NCBI RefSeq assembly: GCF_020360975.1
Contig: NW_025408681.1
Coordinates: 372,001-436,000 of the forward strand
Reading direction: 5' to 3'
DNA from: Hirsutella rhossiliensis
Lineage: Eukaryota; Ascomycota; Sordariomycetes; Hypocreales; Ophiocordycipitaceae
Length of the DNA stretch: 64,000 nt
Below, piece after piece: positions 63,131-64,000 of this stretch. Made by a program: the position numbers and the translations under genes. Numbering within the stretch: position 1 is the stretch's first letter; every line of letters begins with the position of its first letter. Below the pieces are notes generated by a model. The model was not told the DNA's origin. It searched no databases and saw nothing but the letters and a program-made list of their open reading frames with translations.

Positions 63131-64000
63131 ATGATATCCGAGGAAGCCCTGCCCTCGGATCAGCCTCGCCGTTCTGCCCGGCTTGCTGGCCAAGCCACTG
63201 AATCCGAAATAGTAGCCATGGCTGCCCGAGCCCCAAGACGCTCTCATCCGCGAGATGAGGACAGATTGCGGCCTTAACGGCCCGTCTAAATGAACGCTCT
63301 CCGTCTGTTGAATCAAATCGACAGCACCGGGAGCCCTCGACTGCTTTGCCGGCCCAAATGGCCCGACCTTCCGACCAACAGGCAAAGCTGCCTGGCCGGT
63401 TTTTGCCCCCTTCCCAGAGGGCAAGAACCCCGAATACAGCGACGCCGCCAAATCGCGCATCAAGGTCTCCGCGACGTTCTCAGGGAAGAAGGACGAGTTC
63501 CATTCCTTCATCCTGAGCATAAAGAACAAATTTGACGAAGACGTACGAACCTTCCGGACTGAGAACAGCCGGATGGTCTGTCTGTATAACCTGCTCGAGG
63601 GAAAAGCCCGCCGAGCACTTGAAACCCGCTTCTCCTCTGACACTCGACCCTTCTCTGGAGTGGCAGAGATGATCCAAGCCCTTGAGTCCGCCTATGGCAA
63701 TCCGAATGAGCTTTCCGAGGCTCTTGACCGCCTGCAACGCCTCCAGTTTACCGTGAATGGGAAGACCGACATTGTGGACTTTCTTGCGGAATTTGACTAC
63801 TTAACTGCGACCGGTCGTGTGCCCGAGGACCAGATGAAGCATACCTTGTGGCAGCACATCCCGGCCAACCTAGATAACAGCCTCTTGACCAAGACCCGTG
63901 ACGAGTCCGTGACCTACGAGGTTTTCTGTGGGTTCATTAAAGACGCTGTCCACTGCCAGAAGAGGAGTATGAGGCAGACACAGGACTCCCGCTCTTCCGA
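63131..64000 (+). CDS. Ty3/gypsy Gag, partial at window edge, with probable frameshift
   Basis: ATG 63131 gives MISEEALPSDQPRRSARLAG and stops at 63276 in that frame. Text then continues in other frames, and from about 63310 to the window end one frame is open: EGKNPEYSDAAKSRIKVS, FHSFILSIKNKFDEDVRTF, LYNLLEGKARRALETRFSS, MIQALESAYGNPNELSEAL, LQRLQFTVNGKTDIVDFLAE. This is the helical Gag domain of fungal gypsy elements (LEGKARRALE, followed by the Y-GNP-N motif). The start of the long frame is not fixed; either an indel separates it from the first ATG or a downstream start is used. Protease and polymerase would lie outside the window. Confidence 0.65.

Noticed and set aside
1..64000. Starship-type giant element
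   Set aside because: No tyrosine-recombinase captain gene (DUF3435-like) and no typical cargo; the sequence is explained by nested ordinary elements.

Overview
The window is a transposon-dense stretch of a filamentous ascomycete genome (Pezizomycotina). The evidence is eukaryotic: 50-75 bp GT..AG introns, Tad-type LINEs, Ty1/copia and Ty3/gypsy retrotransposons, hAT and MULE elements, Helitrons with RepHel proteins, and secreted-enzyme genes with signal peptides. I cannot name the species. Almost everything between a few single-copy genes is mobile DNA, much of it nested.

Layout. 1-3.1 kb: a broken MULE transposase. 4.3-6.1 kb: an intact three-exon secreted M43-type metalloprotease. 6.2-9.0 kb: a hAT element (family 1) with an open transposase. 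9.0-11.7 kb: the N-terminal part of an old Helitron (D), split by a deleted hAT derivative with a perfect 8-bp target duplication. 12.9-15.6 kb: a family-2 hAT with a broken transposase. 15.6-16.9 kb: a decayed gag. 18-21 kb: a solo LTR, a fragment of a conserved unknown gene, a small secreted protein candidate, and a terminal-inverted-repeat MITE holding two LINE insertions at the same target sequence. 22 kb: a MYND zinc-finger fragment. 23.3-24.1 kb: an intact secreted SGNH/GDSL hydrolase. 25.5-26.7 kb: a LINE with ORF1 only. 26.8-30.3 kb: an apparently intact two-gene DNA transposon (integrase-like DDE protein plus a convergent partner). 30.5-34.1 kb: a third family-1 hAT, truncated, frameshifted and itself interrupted by a family-2 non-autonomous hAT.

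34.3-62.5 kb is occupied by three Helitrons in the same (minus) orientation, arranged head to tail. A (34.3-44.4) is full in layout but frameshifted, and carries an extra divergent gene. B (44.4-49.0) has lost the whole Rep/HUH region. C (49.0 to about 62.5) is the best preserved and is interrupted near its 5' end by a complete, very young Ty1/copia element (56.0-61.3 kb). A gypsy-type LTR and partial gag fill the right edge and run off the window.

The elements share recognisable ends. Helitron 3' ends carry a hairpin, then GCGCAA, then GCCTTTCGGAACGAA. Related copies of that end motif lie directly behind the metalloprotease and the SGNH hydrolase, which suggests that Helitrons may have carried these genes. 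One Helitron end holds a perfect 37-bp-arm palindrome bounded by TA. Start codons are ATG unless stated; several open frames begin only at non-ATG codons and their true starts are unresolved.
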